Positions 7,211-8,522 of a stretch of 8,522 nucleotides of DNA are shown piece after piece. The DNA lies in NCBI GenBank assembly GCA_021805955.1, contig JAJZDO010000347.1:1-8522 (forward strand). The letters are read 5' to 3'. The position numbers were made by a program, and so were the translations under genes. Under the pieces are notes generated by a model. It was not told where the DNA came from. It ran no database searches and saw nothing but the letters and a program-made list of their open reading frames with translations. The first letter of the stretch is position 1, and every line of letters starts with the position of its first letter. This stretch comes from Acidobacteriota bacterium (GTDB lineage: Bacteria; Acidobacteriota; Terriglobia; Terriglobales; Acidobacteriaceae).

Positions 7211-7451
7211 GCCCAGTTTTGCGCCTCGGCCAGCAGCCTCTGACTCGTGCCACTAAAGCCAGTATTTTCAATTAGATGTAGGCGACGATGTCGCACACAC
7301 AATGTTCTACAATACCATATCGGCGACTCTTTTTCCAGCGTTTGCACAATAACCGATGCGCTTGGTTGCGCTTCATGCGACAATCCTGGCTAAGTCGAGA
7401 TCATGCAGATTTGCGCGAATGTCTTTTGCAGGTTGTCTTGGAGAGCAGGGA
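7211..7451. promoter_or_regulatory. Divergent spacer with palindrome, direct repeats and weak promoter candidates
   Basis: These 241 bases separate the leftward nucleotidyltransferase from the rightward 7452 gene, so promoters for both should lie here. GCGACGATGTCGC (7282-7294) is a 5-base palindrome with a 3-base centre. TGCGCTT occurs at 7357-7363 and again at 7367-7373, exactly 10 bases apart, with a partial third copy (TGCGA) at 7376-7380. A minus-strand -10-like TCTAAT (top-strand ATTAGA, 7271-7276) lies 61 bases before the 7210 start, and a plus-strand -10-like TACAAT is at 7308-7313; neither has a good -35 at the right distance. Short plus-strand reading frames starting at 7356 or 7419 run in frame into the next gene but have no ribosome binding site. 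Confidence 0.3.
7440..7443 (+). promoter_or_regulatory. Ribosome binding site that fixes the GTG start at 7452
   Basis: GGAG lies 8 bases before the GTG at 7452. The in-frame ATG codons at 7356 and 7419 have no comparable purine-rich site upstream, so this site argues for the shorter protein. Confidence 0.55.
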
Positions 7452-7946
7452 GTGGCAGGTTCAGGGTCAAGTCGAAAGAAAGTGATTGTGCGGAAATTCA
7501 GCCGCGACTGGCACTCGGGCTACGTCGATCCCCAGGGTTTTGCCCACGACGGCCAGTTGGAACTGCTGGACATGACCGGCAAAGTTCTCGCCATGACGCT
7601 GCAGGATGTAAAGATGATGTGCTTCGTACGAGAATTTCCGACCGGCGACACGATCGATCCTGAACGGCTTGTTCGGCGGAATTTTACCTCGCGTCCGCGG
7701 ACTCCCGGCCTGTGGATCCGGATGCGAATGCGCGACGGCGATGAGTTGGAAGGCCTCGCCAGCAACGATCTCTCCTTTCTGGAACCAGAAGGCATCCAGT
7801 TCACCCCGCCCGACATGCGGTCGAATACGCAACGGATTTTTGTTCCGCGCTCTGCCCTGCAGTCGGTCGAAATTGTCGCCGTCATCCATCCCAGCAATCG
7901 CCGCAAACTGGATTTGAATGAGCAGGAGCGGTTGTTCGCTAGCTGA
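7452..7946 (+). CDS. Conserved protein of unknown function, 164 residues, probably acidobacterial
   Basis: A soluble-looking protein with no signal peptide or membrane segment; its function is unknown. From memory, proteins with VIVRKFSRDWHSGYV near the N-terminus (11-25) and RSNTQRIFVPRSALQSVEIVAVI (123-145) are common in acidobacterial genomes, but I cannot confirm a family name. Residues 1-10 (MAGSGSSRKK with GTG read as Met) are a polar, basic lead. The rest reads as beta-rich in two parts, about 11-61 and 87-145, each with a basic first strand (VIVRKF; LWIRMRMR), a polar turn, and a final VxxxCFVR / VEIVAVI strand. They are joined by a basic linker (ERLVRRNFTSRPRTPG, 71-86). The longer frame from the ATG at 7356 would add 32 residues, but these look like noncoding translation and lack a ribosome binding site. 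The acyltransferase gene starts 51 bases downstream in the same direction and may be cotranscribed. RNA or nucleotide binding is only a guess from the basic strands. Confidence 0.75.
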   Translation: MAGSGSSRKKVIVRKFSRDWHSGYVDPQGFAHDGQLELLDMTGKVLAMTLQDVKMMCFVREFPTGDTIDPERLVRRNFTSRPRTPGLWIRMRMRDGDELEGLASNDLSFLEPEGIQFTPPDMRSNTQRIFVPRSALQSVEIVAVIHPSNRRKLDLNEQERLFAS

Positions 7947-7997
7947 CGCCGCGATTGCAATGGAACGAAGAACCATCGCTCACGATTCATTATTTCT

Positions 7998-8522
7998 ATG
8001 GCCGCCTCTGCCCACACCCCAAGGAATTCCAGTCGAGACACGCCACTGGCCGAGAGCGGAAAGCTCACGGTGGTACAGGGGCTCCGAGCGGCGGCGGCTC
8101 TCCTCGTAGTCTGGACGCATTCCATTGGCGCTGCAGGATCAAGTTCCTCTTCGCGGCAAGCGGACTTCTTTCATCTGGCGGGCTTTGGCGCCTGTGGACT
8201 GGACATTTTTTTTGTCATCAGCGGCTTTATCGTCTCCCTGGTCGCAGCGCGCGCAGCAGAAAAAAGTCAGCACTCCGCCGGCAAGTTTCTATCTCGCCGT
8301 TTTACGCGCATTTTTCCTTTGTATTGGATCTTGACCATTGTTGTTATTGCTGAGTCCCAACTGGGCAGGCATCCCATTGCGTGGCACAGCGTTTCTTGGC
8401 TCGCCACCGCGGGGCTGTTCCCCTCGTGGAGCTATCCGGCCGCCTCGCCCATCCTGTCCTTAGGTTGGAGTCTGATTTTTGAAATGTACTTCTACTACGT
8501 GTTGGCTGCCTGGATGGCAATC
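7998..8522 (+). CDS. Acyltransferase 3 family membrane protein, N-terminal 175 residues, cut by the right window edge
   Basis: A polytopic inner-membrane O-acyltransferase of the OafA/OatA/NodX type, which usually transfers acetyl or another acyl group onto surface glycans, peptidoglycan or small molecules. Family signals: VVQGLRAAAALLVVWTH (25-41) with H41 as the likely catalytic histidine at the start of helix 1, CGLDIFFVISGFIVSL (about 66-81), the cytoplasmic arginine-rich turn RRFTRIFPLYW (100-110), and LGWSLIFEMYFYYV (about 155-168). The visible part ends in the fourth or fifth hydrophobic segment; full family members are about 350-400 residues. The ATG at 7998 has no clear ribosome binding site. 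A GTG at 8070 would remove a polar 24-residue lead and still keep the first conserved motif, so the start is uncertain. The acceptor cannot be predicted. The upstream gene's TGA (7944-7946) is in the same frame with no stop in the 17 codons between, which is probably incidental. Confidence 0.92.
   Translation, partial: MAASAHTPRNSSRDTPLAESGKLTVVQGLRAAAALLVVWTHSIGAAGSSSSSRQADFFHLAGFGACGLDIFFVISGFIVSLVAARAAEKSQHSAGKFLSRRFTRIFPLYWILTIVVIAESQLGRHPIAWHSVSWLATAGLFPSWSYPAASPILSLGWSLIFEMYFYYVLAAWMAI

Noticed and set aside
7944..7998. The TGA of the unknown gene is in frame with the acyltransferase start, with no stop between, suggesting readthrough fusion.
   Set aside because: A 17-codon stop-free stretch is common by chance, and there is no readthrough signal or conserved linker.
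7467..8125. Minus-strand frames of 169 and 201 residues opposite the unknown gene and the acyltransferase start.
   Set aside because: They overlap two plus-strand genes supported by motifs, have no ribosome binding site logic, and match no family I know.
8206..8213. T8 run at the start of the acyltransferase gene, suggesting phase variation.
   Set aside because: It encodes the conserved Ile-Phe-Phe of the family motif, so the run is explained by the protein; one tract of eight is weak evidence.
1..8522. Search by eye for CRISPR arrays, tRNA/rRNA genes, insertion sequences, riboswitches and attachment sites.
   Set aside because: No regularly spaced repeats, transposase-like frames, terminal inverted repeats or recognisable structured RNA were seen; nearly all the sequence is explained by the listed genes.

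Overview
The window looks like ordinary chromosomal DNA of a moderately GC-rich bacterium. Acidobacteriota (Terriglobia-like) is the best guess. This rests on the style of the DnaE and nucleotidyltransferase sequences and on a small conserved protein (7452-7946) that I associate with acidobacterial genomes from memory. No rRNA or other taxonomic marker is present, so the assignment is an inference. I saw no mobile element, phage gene, tRNA, rRNA or CRISPR array.

Layout. (1) 1-2674, minus strand: the N-terminal 891 residues of DNA polymerase III alpha subunit (dnaE), running off the left edge. (2) 2816-3712, minus: a nucleoside phosphorylase of the PNP/uridine phosphorylase superfamily, lying directly upstream of dnaE and possibly cotranscribed with it. 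(3) 3713-3812: a short divergent spacer packed with small dyad symmetries. (4) 3813-5138, plus: a 12-helix MFS exporter of the EntS-like type. It converges on (5) 5213-7210, minus: a class II CCA-adding/poly(A) polymerase-type nucleotidyltransferase with a long lysine/alanine-rich, histone H1-like C-terminal tail. (6) 7211-7451: a second divergent spacer, 241 bases. (7) 7452-7946, plus: a 164-residue conserved protein of unknown function, best started at a GTG. (8) 7998-8522, plus: the N-terminal 175 residues of a membrane acyltransferase (acyltransferase 3 family), running off the right edge.

Most genes are housekeeping or generic, and nothing shows that they form one system: replication (dnaE), nucleoside salvage (phosphorylase), tRNA 3'-end maturation or RNA tailing (nucleotidyltransferase), efflux (MFS) and envelope glycan modification (acyltransferase). 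The features most worth a second look are the roughly 235-residue basic tail fused to the tRNA nucleotidyltransferase, and a perfect 10-base inverted repeat that could pair the dnaE leader with its own start codon region. Less striking are the nested palindromes between the phosphorylase and MFS genes, and the two similar-looking halves of the small unknown protein.

No stretch longer than about 300 bases lacks a gene. The longest spacers are 2675-2815, 3713-3812, 5139-5212 and 7211-7451; each is described below.
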